A DNA stretch of 64,000 nt, from assembly GCA_905221605.1 (NCBI GenBank), contig CAJNDS010001224.1, positions 250,001-314,000 of the forward strand, written 5' to 3'. How positions within the stretch are numbered: position 1 is the first letter of the stretch; each line of letters begins with the position of its first letter. The notes under the pieces were generated by a model that was given only the letters and a program-made list of their open reading frames with translations, was not told the origin of the DNA and ran no database searches. Positions 31,013-41,851 of the stretch are shown piece after piece. The translations under genes and the position numbers were made by a program. Source of the stretch: Symbiodinium natans (taxonomy: Eukaryota > Sar > Dinophyceae > Suessiales > Symbiodiniaceae).

Positions 31013-33391
31013 CCCTTTTACAACCCCAAGCCCTATTGACGGACGGATTTGCCCTAAACCCTCAACCCTGAACCCTAAACCCTAAACCCTAAACCTTGGA
31101 GTTATGGGAGTGTCGCGAAGCTCTGGGGCCCTCAGAGGTTTGCTACCAGCCCTGGCTCCCCTAGAGAGCTCAAGTCTGGGACGGACAAGCATGCTGCTTT
31201 AGTATACTGTATATATATGTGTGTGTGTGTATATATGTATGTATATATATATGTATACATATATATATATGTGTATATATATATACAGAGAGAGAGAGGG
31301 AAAGTCTCCTTGGTGTATGTATATTAATATACGAATATAGACGGACACATACATGCACACATACATACATTACTATTCGTACAGCTTTTATATATGCCAA
31401 ATGACGCATCACAAAAAACAAATCCCCCTGTGAATCCTGCATGCGCAGTTGTCTACGCTCAAGAAAGCCGCGCCAGGAGCTTGACAGAAGATGAATTGCA
31501 CTGCAGTGGCACTCCAGTAATAGTAAAGAGAGGGTTAGAAGCCCCAAAAGGGGTTTAGGGTTTAGGGTTAAGGGTTCTTCCCCATACTTCCCCGTGACCC
31601 TCCAAGCAGTCCTCGGGTCGGACTTCCATGCCTGCCGTACTCCCTAGCGATTCCCTCCGCCTCCCCTCAGCTCGCCGATGCTAAACCCTAAACCCTAAAC
31701 GCTACACCCTAAACCCATGCAGAGAGGAGACTCGCACATGGCGCAGGGTGGCGACGTGAACAAAGTCTCCCTTTGGCGAGTCTTTGGCCAAGCTCGAGCC
31801 GTGAGAGATGCAGTCGCTGCGGGCGGCACAAAGTCTCAGCAAACACCGAGCAGAGGTGTAAGTATGACAGTATGGTTGCTAGTTCCAAACGTGTCAGGGG
31901 CGGGCGGGACTCCGTACTCCCCAAAAGCTCTGCAACAAAGAAGAACCAAACCCCAAGGTCGTTGTTCTGTCATGCTTCGACAAGTCCTTGACCCTAAACC
32001 CTAAACCCTGAACCCTAAACCCTAAACCCTAAACCCTCCAGGCACACCGCCTGAAAGTCCTTGAGCTCCCCAACGCTACATCATCAAATTTGCAGGTAGC
32101 GCTGAGGGGCCCTGTGCTCAAATAGCATATACTTGGTTACTTGGGCGTGCTATGTACAAGTTGGGGCCCCTTTGTTATAAGTAAGGCTATTAGGGCCCTA
32201 AGTATGGGCTATAAGTCTTTTGATGTAGGTTATAACTCCCCCTACCAAAACTTGGTAAAGGGGGCACCTACTTGTACGGACTTCCTGACTACCTTCAAGC
32301 CCAAGACTCGCCGATTTAGGATGTGGACCCTTATAGGGAACCCTAAACCCTAAACCCTAAACCCTAAAACCCTAAACCCTAAAACCCTAAACCCTAAACC
32401 CTAAACCCCAAACCCTAAACCCTAAACCCTAAACAGTTCAGCCTAATCCCAACATATCCCAACCTCCAACCGTTTAGGTTTTTGGGGGTTCGGGTTAAGG
32501 GTTAAGGGTTTCGGGCTGAGGGTTTAGGGTTTCTCTCCTTGTTACCGTGGCGTATAAAGTCTACAGTAGGGTTTGATGTCGCGAAACGCGGCTTTTGAGT
32601 CGCTTGGGGTGGAGTTAGTTGTAGCAAGGCGGCTGAGATAACCCTTCGCCTGAGCCCCAAACCCCGCCCCACACGTACCCCTAAACCCCAAACCCCAAAC
32701 CCCAAACCCTGAACCCTAAATCCTGTCGCGGCACAATCTCGCGCCTCTGCCTCAGTGGCAAGTCGGATTGCTTCCAGCTGTGCCCTCTCCTGGAGAAAGC
32801 TGAAAGCTGGGCCCCGGACCCTAACTCGGACGTTCACAGGGGTAGTTATAGCACAGGCCCTAAATAGGGTTTAGGGTTTGGGGTTTAAGGTTTAGGGCTT
32901 AGGGTAAGTATAGCTACCCTAAGTATGACCCTATACTTATACTTCTATGAACCTCCATAAGAGCTCTTAGAAGCCCTTTCACCCGTCAAACCCCGAAATG
33001 CTTGTGAATCCGAGGTTGCCGCTGGGGAGCACACCGCTTACTCAAGGGCTTTAGGGGCTGAGGGTTTAGGGCTTAGGGTTTAAGGGCTTTATAGGGTTTG
33101 AGGGCTTGATAGGCTTCAAGGGCTTTATAGGGTTTAGGTTTAGGGACACGTGACTAGCAGCTCCACAACCAGTACTGTGCACCGAGAACCCTCTTTAAAC
33201 CTAAACCAGCTATAAGGGCTAACTAGTTGCTGAGGGTTTAGGGTTTAGGGTTTAGGGTACCCTGGACCAAAAAAGGTTAACAGGCGCCATTTTGCACGTC
33301 TGCGGCATCAGGCCCTTCTTACCGACGTGTGTCGACACACGCAGGTCATGCTTGGAAATGGAACCTTGCGTACATGCAGCAGGATCAGTCA

Positions 33392-36300
33392 TCAGGGCAG
33401 CGTGACGGGAATTATGTGCTCGATTGGCACTCTGCACAGCGGGCAGCTTGGCATCTGCTCTGCGCATGCCAGGCACAACCCTAAATGGGAACAAGGTTGT
33501 AGCACTACGCTGCGCCTTGATTGCATGCAGATGCAACAGGTCTCCCGTGAGAGGAGCTCCTCTCTCGAGGCAACACACTCGTCGTACTCTGCCTTCAACA
33601 GCTCCTTAGTAGGCCAGTAGCCTTATAACAAGGGCACCCCGTTTTTGGCTTAGTTACTTTGTAAGGGAACCTTGAACCAACAAACTAACAAGAGCAACCC
33701 TTTTCTGGCTTAGTTACTTCATAAGGGCACCTTGAACCAACAAAAAAGGGAAAAGGGTACTATCTTATTGTAACAAGGGCACCCACTTTGTTGGCTTAGT
33801 CACATCATAAGGAAGCCTCCCAAACCAAAAAGGGCAAAGGGTTACCGCTTACCAAGGCTCGTTTGCCAGCTCTAAGGACTGACGCTCCATCTCACCCTCC
33901 GCCTTCAATGAACTTGGAACCCTAAACCCTAAACCCAAAAAGTGTAGTTGTTTCTTAGGAAATATAACTCAGTTCTCCAGTTCCCCTGGGGGAATTAAAG
34001 GTTTAACCTTTGGGATTATAAGGGGAGTATACTACTCAAGAAAGGTTAAAGGTTACCTACTCTACTACTAGGATAAAGAAAATGACAAAATCACTCCCAA
34101 GTACCCCTAAGCCCTCAACCCTAAACCCTAAAACCCAAAATTAAAAAATGCTCCCACGTATCCCTTGGCCCTTTTTGCCACTGGACTGTGGACTGAGGGT
34201 CTAGCCAGTACTATGCGAAACAACCGGGAGGAAGGGCAGCACATACCAAGCAACTGTATAAGCGTCACCCGCTGAACTTTCATCAGCTACTCCCCCGGAA
34301 TGAATACAACATCAAGAAGCGATTCAGCAAACGTATCCCTTGGCCCTAACCCCCCTAATGTTGACTTCACATTAGGAATTCCCGCCGCAATTATAAAATC
34401 CAGCTGCCAGAACACAATAATGTAGCCCGCCACAATTATAAAATCCAGCCCGGAATATTCTTCTAAAAGTGATCCCCCAGAAGCTCGCAGTAGAGGCTCA
34501 CTTAGCCCACCGTGGTGGCACCGGGACAGCTAGACCTACCAGGATTTAGGCGGATATTATTGAGGAGGCCCTGGCCGGAGAGATTGATCAATGAAGGGGG
34601 GGGGATTTATTAATGCGAAGTCAACATTAAACCCTAAATTAAAAAAAAAAAACACTCCCAAGTATCCCTAAGCCGCAATGCGACCCAGGGCTGCCGCGTG
34701 GCGCTCCTCATGAGCGCTGGCCTCGCGAAGCGCCTGCAGACGGCAGACCTTCGGCTCAGGGACTCCTATACTCCTCAAGTAAGGAATATATCCCTTGTAA
34801 TATACCTGGGGTTTAGGGTTTAGGGTTTAGGGTTTAGGAGGGTTCCTTATGTGGTTTAAGGGGATATTCCTGAGATCAGGGGTACTGAAAACTCTGAGGG
34901 TGCCACTGCGTGTGGCAACCCTAAACTGGCCTGGCCCTAAACCCTAAACCCTAAATCCTTGGCAGCCCTCTGCCTGCAAGAGGAGTACTCAGGGCAGTCA
35001 AGCCTTCGGACCACTGGCATCTCCTTTCTCCCCTCCACCTCTTACAATAAATAAGTATTGATATAATGGTGTATAATATATGTGTTATAAACTTATATAA
35101 TAGTGGACTATATATGTGTTACATATACAGATATATATATATATATACATATCTGTGGATCTTACAATAACAAAGTGTACCTCTACATTTATAGAATACT
35201 AGCACATTATATATAGTTGTCACTATTGTTCCGTATCAGTACAACACATGTATGTACACATTTCTTTGCCATGATTACACCCCCCCCCCCCCCATCCCCC
35301 CTAAACCCTAAACCCTAAACCCTTTTTTGCAGCACGCAAGCCACCCTAAACCCTAAACCCTATAAACCTCAGGCCCACGCGCCTCAGAGGCCATGAGCTC
35401 GCCGCGTTGGGCGGCCAGCAGCTCATCGCGTGCACTTAACCTGGGCTCTTTTCAGCGACCTAATCAGGGTTTGGGTTTGGGGTTTGGGGTTTGGGGTTTG
35501 GGGTTAAAAATCTAGGCGCCCCTGCGACCTGAGGCTACGGGTTTCTAGGGTTTAGGGTTTGTAGGGCTTGAAGGGTTTATAGGGTTTAGGGATACAAACA
35601 AAGCACCCGATTTTGAGGTTTCTAGAAAAGGAAAAAGCGCATTACGTTAACAAGGGATCCGGAGCCTCTAACAAGGGAAGAGGAATTTTCTAGGGGCCGT
35701 AATAATAGAATAGGGTTTGGGGGGGGAACCCTAAACCCTAAACCCAAAATTGTTCTAGTACAATCACACCATAAGGGGATGCCATTGGTATTTCTTCCGA
35801 ACCCTATACTACTGCTTGTCATCCCAGTAGCTCCTGGGAAAGGCTGCAGCACTCTGCTTCCCACCGGCGTGCCGTCATCTCTGTCGAGGCAAGCTGCCTC
35901 TGCAAGCGCGCCACGCCTTCCTCCAGCTCGTGCACCTGGGGGCTGGGTTTAGGGTTCAGGGTTTAGGGTTTAGGGTTTAGGGCTTGAGGTATATTAACCA
36001 CCAGTAGGATTCCCTTCTCTTATAAGGACCCCAGTAAGGTACCCCGAATTTCGGACTCCCTCACCTTGCTTTTGGCAGCTCGCAAGTCCACACGCGCCTC
36101 CACCAAGTTGTCTTCGGCAGTCGCGAGGAAACTGCGGAGCTCTGATGAGATACCCTGCATGTTCGCACGGGTAGTAACCTTAGTAGCCCAGTAACCCTAT
36201 TATAATAAGGGCACCCTTTTTTGGGTTGGTTACAAGGGAACCCAGAACCCCCCCAAAAAAAAATAAAGGGTAGTAACCTTAGTAGCCCAGTGGTCAGAAG

Positions 36301-36765
36301 TGTTTAGGGTTCATGGTTAAGAAAAAGGGTTCAGGGCTTAGGGTCAGAAGGGTTTAGGGTTCATGGCCCAAAAAGGGTCTCAGTAGCCCAGTAACCCACT
36401 GTTATAATAAGGGCACCCTTTTTTGGGGGTGGTTACTGTACAAGGGAACCCAGAACCCCCAAAAAGAAGGGGTAACTGGCACCACTGGGCTGCCAAGTAG
36501 CCAGGAGCTTGTTGAGTTCTTCTACTTCCACAAAAGTCCGCTCTCTTTGCAGACTCTCCGCCGAATCCAGAAGCCTGCAGCAGGCTTTGTCCGTCTGAGA
36601 CCCCATCTCCACTGAACTCTCCAGCATCGCAGGAAGTTGCAGATCTGCGATGTTGGAACTCAGGTCAGGGAGACAACATGCCTCGTGCACGGGAAGCACA
36701 CCAACCATAGCCTCAGGTTTTGGGATGAGCTTCTCTACAACGTGCCTCTTTGCAAACCAAGCCAA
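33392..36765 (-). CDS. Coiled-coil protein with C-terminal C3HC4 RING finger (partial model)
   Basis: Likely an E3 ubiquitin ligase. The last exon, 33604-33392, encodes CCIC, then C-x-H, C-x2-C and CPLC with the spacing C-x2-C-x11-C-x-H-x3-C-x2-C-x6-C-x2-C, ending 16 residues later in TGA. The exon before it, 33912-33861, joins in frame through a GA donor and is helical and Glu-rich. Further upstream exons are recognised by open frame and heptad-like Leu/Ala/Glu/Arg composition: about 34760-34675 (LQALREASAHEERHAAALG), 35445-35390 (DELLAAQRGELMASEA), 35940-35855 (VHELEEGVARLQRQLAS), 36155-36065 (SELRSFLATAEDNLVEARV) and 36765 to about 36490 (LDSAESLQRERTFVEVEELN). The start codon and the middle junctions are not resolved. 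The architecture resembles C-terminal RING proteins of the cIAP/MIB type, but that is resemblance only. Confidence 0.65.
33611..33857. mobile_element. Family A introner with internal triplication
   Basis: It fills the intron between the last two exons of the RING gene. The core (AACAAGGGCACC ... GGCTTAGTTAC ... AAGGGAACCTTGAACC) occurs three times in direct order inside one pair of ends. Confidence 0.8.
33950..34670. other. Composite non-coding insertion in RING gene intron
   Basis: The stretch contains two copies of a CACTCCCAAGTACCCCTAAG-like motif, repeated CCGCCACAATTATAAAATCC blocks (about 34380-34450), an AT-rich hairpin and telomere runs. It has no open frame of interest and looks like several insertions in one site. 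Confidence 0.5.
36187..36497. mobile_element. Two family A elements in tandem
   Basis: Two copies with TAGTAGCCCAGTAACC starts and AAGGGAACCCAGAACCCC cores (about 36187-36296 and 36379-36497) are separated by TTTAGGG-related sequence. The second ends CCACTGGGCTGCCAAG at an exon of the coiled-coil/RING gene. Confidence 0.75.
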
Positions 36766-36879
36766 AGCAATGCCATTAAGTCTTTAAGTCACAGCCTACT
36801 ATTTGCTTATGAGCCACAATTTTTTTTTTTAATGATCATCCCTATATTACCCTTAATAAGGAAGAACATTTGTTCTTTT

Positions 36880-38345
36880 TCAATAAGCTGCATCTGAGCA
36901 CATTGGTGCCAGGAACTTCTTCGACCGGCACTCCCTCACTGCCCACTCATCCACATCCACCGGGCTCACGCGAGTGCTCTTCCGCCAAGGGCGCTTTCCA
37001 AGTGCTGGAAAGCATGCTGGAAACATCATGCCCGACGCTCCTATCCGAACACCTCCCCCCAATTCTGAGACACCCCAATGATGTGCAGGACAACACGAAG
37101 ACCAAACTCAAAAGAAGCTGGTTACTGAGCCCTAAACCCTAAACCCTCAATCCAAGTGCAGTTCATTTGCCCAAAACAAGCCCTGCCATGAGTGGATGTG
37201 CGCCCGGCTGTGCACGCAAAGGTTGCGGTTTAGGGTTTAGGGTTTAGGGTTTAGGGTTTAGGGTTTAGGGTTTAGGGTTTAGGGTTTAGGGTTTAGGGTT
37301 TAGGGTTTAGGGTTTAGGGTTTAGTGCAGGGACATGTTTGACGTCTGAACTCCGGGCCCTTTCAGGTCACTCCCCAAATCATCGTCCCCTTCATGCTGCC
37401 CCAAATACCAGGAGCCCTTGCATGACAGGGACTCAACATTGGAGAACTACCCTGAACCCTAAATCACCCTAAGCCCTAAACCCTAAACTGTCCATCTATA
37501 GACCCCATGACCTTATAGACATCATATAACAGGTGAACCCCTCAGCGCTCCGAACCTTCCTGCTGCAAAGTGCCCTAAACTCGAAACTTTGAACCCTAAA
37601 GCCTCTGTGCCCTAAACCCTAAACCCTAAACCCCGAACCCTAAACCCTCTGTGCCCTAAAGCCCCCCCCCCCCCCCCCAACCTCCAACACAACTTGAGGT
37701 GAGCGAGCCGAGGTGCTAAAAAACCTGTCTTCGACAATTGCTTAGGGCTCAGGGTTTGAGGGTGGGTTTAGGGGGGTTTAGAGGGTTTAGGGGGTTTAGG
37801 GGGTTTCGGGTTTCGGGTGTCGGGTTTAAGGTTGGGATGTTCCCCCTTATCGTAACAGACCTGAATAAGAATTATAATAACGGGTACCATAATCCCTATT
37901 AAGGACTGTTAGCACAAGGGGGAACATCCCAAGTGGTAGAGGTTTATGTTGATGTTGTGTAAGCCCTAAACCCTAAACCCTAAACCCTAAGCCCTAAAAA
38001 CTAAACCCTAAACCCTAAACCTTTGGCGTCGTTCAGGCTGCATCTCCGCCTCAGCTTCCTCACAACCCAAAGAGCCCAATAGCCCCAAACTAAGGCATAT
38101 ACCTGGGGTTTAGGGGTTGCGGGTTTAGGGTTTAGGTTTCATTCCAAGGATCCATCCCTTTAGAGTTTTAAGGTATATTCCTTAATATCCTTAATTCAGG
38201 AATATACCTTAAATCATACCGAGGATCCCTTTAGAGTTTAATATTAAGGTTTATTCCTTAGTTAAGGGGTTTAGGGCCCTCGCTCTGGGAAGGGCTTGCA
38301 CCTTTTGATCCGCTTGTTGCCTCTGGTCTCGTGGGAGTCTGCCAT
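36880..38345 (-). CDS. Hypothetical basic protein, multi-exon
   Basis: Exon 1, 38345-38286, begins with ATG (MADSHETRGNKRIKRCKPFP), contains a basic run that could be a nuclear signal, and joins exon 2 (38058-38021, EAEAEMQPERRQ) in frame through a GA donor. Later islands are about 37740-37695 (QLSKTGFLAPRLAHLK), 37450-37330 (SLSCKGSWYLGQHEGDDDLG), 37226-37150 (VHSRAHIHSWQGLFWANELH), and a terminal exon from about 37050 to 36880 (SPVDVDEWAVRECRSKKFLA) ending in TGA. The middle junctions are unresolved. A perfect TTTAGGG tract fills much of the 37229-37324 intron. Function is unknown. Confidence 0.45.
37229..37324. repeat. Perfect TTTAGGG array
   Basis: About fourteen perfect tandem units lie between two exon islands of the 36880-38345 gene. 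Confidence 0.9.
37831..37932. mobile_element. Family B element
   Basis: GGTTGGGATGTTCCCCCTTAT start with inverted CAAGGGGGAACATCCCAA end; intact arms. It sits in the 36880-38345 gene. Confidence 0.85.
38059..38285. mobile_element. Family I introner
   Basis: It fills intron 1 of the 36880-38345 gene. CCCAAAGAGCCCAATAGCCC start and GGGCCCTCGCTC end, with a TTTAGGG-like tract and a duplicated inner arm. GA donor. Confidence 0.7.
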
Positions 38346-38540
38346 CACTAGGCTGCAATGATCCCCCTGGCTTCAACAGCACGCACGCCAGTGCTAGTCC
38401 ATGCCAAGGCACCCTGTGATTTCAGGCTGGGAGGCAGGCAATCTGGTACCGAAGAGCTGTCATGGCTTTAGGGTTTAGGGTTTAGGGTTTAGGGTTTAAA
38501 AATTTAGGGTTTAGGGTTTAAGGTTTAGGGCTGTGTGAAG

Positions 38541-40922
38541 TTAGCTGGCTTCCTTCCTGGCCATGAGTTGGGCCATCTTAATTGCGTCCAAGACCTGCTT
38601 GTTGGTAGGCTCCAGCTTCTCGGCCTCCAGGTTTAGGGTTTAGGGTTTAGGGTTTGGGGTTTAGGGTTTAGGATTTAGGATTCCTCAGCCTCCAGGAGTG
38701 CGGGAATGGCGTCAGCGTAGCGCTGCATGGCATGAAGGCTGATGCCCTTCCTGAACCACCCCTTCGGGTTCCTAGGATGGCCCTTATAGGGTTTCGGGTT
38801 TAGGTTAGGACCCTCTGACAAAGATTCCTAAGTATTGTCCACGTAACCCCACCAGGGGGAAAAAAATCTGTAACACAAAATTTCCAACGGCCTACCTAGG
38901 TTCGCCGGCTCGACCTCGGTGCACTTCTCCGCATCCGCGAGGGCCTTTGCCGGGTCACCCATCTTGAGCCAACACTGGGCGCGATTCGCCCAAGCAGCAC
39001 CCAAGTCAGGTGCAAGCCTTGGCAGCATAGTAGCCATATCGTGAAAACGAGTACCCTTTTTGGGGATTGGTCATTTTATCAGGGAACCTTGAACCCCAAA
39101 GGGCAGAAGCTTGGTACAATTTGCTTAAGAACAGCCCCAACATACAGATAATCATCCTGTACATTACCCTTGTAAGGAAGAATCTATTTGCATCAGTTTG
39201 GAGGGGGGGGGTCTTCAGCAATTCGTGATTTTTGTGGGGTTTTGTACCACTACACCAAGGAGCTTGAGTGCCAGCGAATAGAAGGCAGCAGCCTGGCTAA
39301 AGTCTGACGCGCGGAACATCTCGTTGCCAGCCAGGCGGTGCTTCTCGGCCTCAGGGCTTAGGGTTTAGGGGCTCATTTTGGGGCTTAGGGGTTTAGTTTG
39401 GGGTTTCCCGAGGGGCTTGATTACTTGGAGGTTCATTGGGACTTAATAACCACTTATAGCTGGGCTTATAACCCTACTTATAATTGGGATAACCCCTATA
39501 AGGCCCGTTAGGGGTATTCCATGAACCTTCAAGTAGGGGTTTAGGGTTTAGGGCCACTTAGGGTTCAGGGCTTGGGGCTTAGGGTTTCGGCCTCTTGCCG
39601 CGCTTGTTCGGCCGCCGGAGCGGCCTCAGGTTCCGGTTGCTCACCCGGAGCCACCGCGCCGGCGCCGCCGAAATCCAGCGGAAACTCGCCCTCGCCGCGC
39701 CTCACCGGCTCGGTGCGGAAGACCGCATCCACCAAGCCTACACGGAACTTGGGGAACTTGGAACCCTGCAAAAAAAACATATATGTGTATATAAATATAT
39801 AAATAAATAAATAAATAAATATATATATATATATAATTTTTGTTGCTGTTTCTTAGGAATTCTAATCCCCGAAAATTAACAATTGTTCCCAATTATCCCT
39901 GAGAAGCATGTCAGAAGCTGGCAAGCGCCAGCTTTGCCCACCGTCGTGGAGGTTGCCGTGCCGGCAAAGCCCCATGAGATGCTGAGGCCAGGTGAGTTCC
40001 TTGGTAGCCCAGTAACCATGGGTTTAGGGTTTAGGGTTTAGGGTTTAGGGTTTAGGGTTTAGGGTTTAGGGTATGATATGATAAAGGCGCCCTGTTTTGG
40101 GGTCTGGCTACTTTGTAAGGGAACCTTGAACCCAAAAAGGGGGGAAAGGGCACCGCTGGGGCTTCCAAGGTTCTGGTGATAGGTTTTGCCCACGTGGTCA
40201 CGCTCAGCAAACTTGACAGCCACGGACTCCTCACACTCGTCCACTTGCAAGGTGCCCAAAGGATGGTCTAGAGACAACCTGGGTTGGCCTCTAAACACCC
40301 TGAAAAACATACATAATATAGGGTCTTTTATACGCCCAAATGAGGAAAACACAAAATGTCCCAAAATCCAGCCTAGCAACTCCAGGCGGCTGCACTTGTA
40401 AAGCTCTACAGTCGAAGTGACCACTAGAGATCGAACATGGATACCTAGTTCATGGTTGGGATAATACTACAAGTATGTTGTTTATTCCTTGTAGGGTTTA
40501 AGTACCCTTAAAAATGTAACATGTTACCCAACTATGACCGAGATACTCACATCTCTACAATTGTCCACGAAGAGCTTCAGCAATCCAGTCTCTTCAGGCA
40601 CCACGTATGCCACACTGCTACTGTCTTTGATGCGGACCGCCTTTCCTTTGTAGTCCTCCGCGGACAAGAGCACCTCACCAGAGACATTCGTGTGCGAGAC
40701 CGACACCTCTCGCTTTTGGCTCCAGGCGATGAAATCTTCTCGCTTCTTGGAGTGGCCCTCCAGTTCCTTCCTCTCTTTTTCGGCCTTTTCTGTGGGAGGA
40801 CCTTTTGGGCCTTCCGCAAGTCCAAGAGCCTGGTTGTTGGCTTCTTCGTCCCGCTTGTCCTGCTCATCAGCCTCTCGGCAGAGAGCATCGGCCTTGGAAT
40901 CCCAAGCGCGGTAGTTCGTCAT
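38541..40922 (-). CDS. TBCC/CAP-like domain plus TPR co-chaperone-like protein, 9 exons
   Basis: Exons: 40922-40547, 40444-40381, 40278-40174, 39999-39942, 39765-39592, 39349-39264, 39017-38904, 38771-38690, 38624-38541. They total 1143 nt and run in frame to TAA (380 aa). Residues 1-75 are charged and likely helical. About residues 85-185 show the repeating short beta-strands with conserved Cys (VDNC, YKC, VDEC) typical of tubulin-cofactor-C/CAP domains. A Pro/Glu-rich linker follows. Residues 260-360 are three TPR motifs. Clamp positions match the Hop TPR1 spacing: R264 (Lys in Hop), N268, N299, K329, R333. This predicts binding to an EEVD-type tail of Hsp70 or Hsp90, perhaps linking chaperones to cytoskeletal proteins. 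Donors are 3 GT, 3 GC and 2 GA. The exon 4/5 junction (39942/39765) is the weakest. Neighbours on both sides lie on the same strand. Confidence 0.85.
38772..38903. mobile_element. Family K introner (TBCC/TPR intron 7)
   Basis: CTAGGATGGCCCTTATAGGG start and GGCCTACCTAG end. GAACC is duplicated at both junctions, giving a GA donor. Confidence 0.8.
39018..39263. mobile_element. Family A introner remnant
   Basis: Intron 6 of the TBCC/TPR gene. GGCAGCATAGTAGCC and the AAGGGAACC-like core identify family A, and GCT is duplicated at both junctions. The distal end has diverged. Confidence 0.6.
39434..39533. mobile_element. Family F element
   Basis: ACTTGGAGGTTCATTGGGAC start and CATGAACCTTCAAGT end around AT-rich inverted arms. 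It lies in intron 5 of the TBCC/TPR gene. Confidence 0.75.
40000..40173. mobile_element. Family A introner carrying a telomere tract
   Basis: Intron 3 of the TBCC/TPR gene. Ends CTTGGTAGCCCAGTAACC and GCACCGCTGGGGCTTCCAAG. About eight TTTAGGG units replace the segment just inside the left end. GAAC is duplicated at the junctions, giving a GA donor. Confidence 0.85.
40279..40380. mobile_element. Family K introner (TBCC/TPR intron 2)
   Basis: CTGGGTTGGCCTCTAAACACC start and CAGCCTAG end, with CCTGAAAAACATAC inside. GTTG is duplicated at both junctions (GT donor). Confidence 0.8.
40445..40546. mobile_element. Family J introner (TBCC/TPR intron 1)
   Basis: TTCATGGTTGGGATAATA and inverted GTTACCCAACTATGACCG. 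GTATC is duplicated at the junctions (GT donor). Confidence 0.85.
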
Positions 40923-41548
40923 GGCTTCCCAATGGATCGATCCCTATAGGGCGAACTTATATACGCTTGCCCTCCCAGTCCTTATCATTAAACCGTACTT
41001 GGACACTAGTCTTCGCAGGACTGCGTTAAGTTTTAACTTGAGTTGCGTTAAAAACCGAATCCCTAAACCCTTCACGCGAAACACTAAATCTCAAAACCTG
41101 CAACGGCAGAGCACGCCAAGCCCAGGGCAGGGGTGCATGTCCGAGCCCAGATATTGCAGTATGTCTGCTTTGAGACTTCAGCCAAACAAGAGATCCGGGC
41201 TACGGTTTTTAGTTTAAGGATTAGTTCTTTAGCCCAGTTGCAGAAGGGGTTTAAGCTTATCATGAAGATTCAGAGCAAAGCAAGTGGGATAACAGAAGCA
41301 GCCCGCGCAGACAGGTGCACTCAGTGTGGAAGCATTTTGAGAAAGCTCCGTCCATCCCTGGGCACCGCAACCCTTAAGATAAACCCTAAATCCTACGTAA
41401 GCCCTGTAATCTGAAGAAATGGAAAAGGCAACGTCTGGTCCTCGCCACGGATCCGGCTTTCCAGCACCTCCAGTCCAAGCACCAGAGTTGTCGGGGAAAA
41501 CACCAAGAAACCAGTAATTAAGGAATGTAGCTTATGCGGATACTAGAA

Positions 41549-41851
41549 ACCCTAAACCCTATAAACCCTATAAACCCTATAAACCCTATAAACCCTATAA
41601 ACCCTATAAACCCGATAAACCCTATAAACCCTATAAACCCTCTAAACCCTATAAACCCGATAAACCCTCTAAACCCTATAAACCCTAAAAACCCTATAAA
41701 CCCTCTAAACCCTCTAAACCCTATAAACCCTACAAACCCTATAAACCCTATAAACCCTATAAACCCTATAAACCCTACAAACCCTATAAACCCTATATAC
41801 CCTATAAACCCTATAAACCCTACAAACCCTATAAACCCTATAAACCCTAAA
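41549..41851. repeat. CCCTATAAA minisatellite
   Basis: About 33 tandem copies of a 9-bp unit (TTTATAGGG on the minus strand), with sporadic variants (CCCTCTAAA, CCCGATAAA, CCCTACAAA), are bounded at both ends by canonical CCCTAAACC. Being a multiple of three, the unit produces long repeat-peptide open frames on both strands that are not genes. Confidence 0.95.

Noticed and set aside
31170-31547. 125-codon minus-strand open frame
   Set aside because: Largely TA/TG microsatellite translation (Tyr, Ile, His, Thr), with no motif.
33327-33620. Plus-strand open frame over the RING exon
   Set aside because: Antisense to a clear C3HC4 RING exon ending in a stop.
40521-40949. 142-codon plus-strand open frame
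   Set aside because: Antisense to exon 1 of the TBCC/TPR gene, which is confirmed by in-frame splicing to eight further exons.
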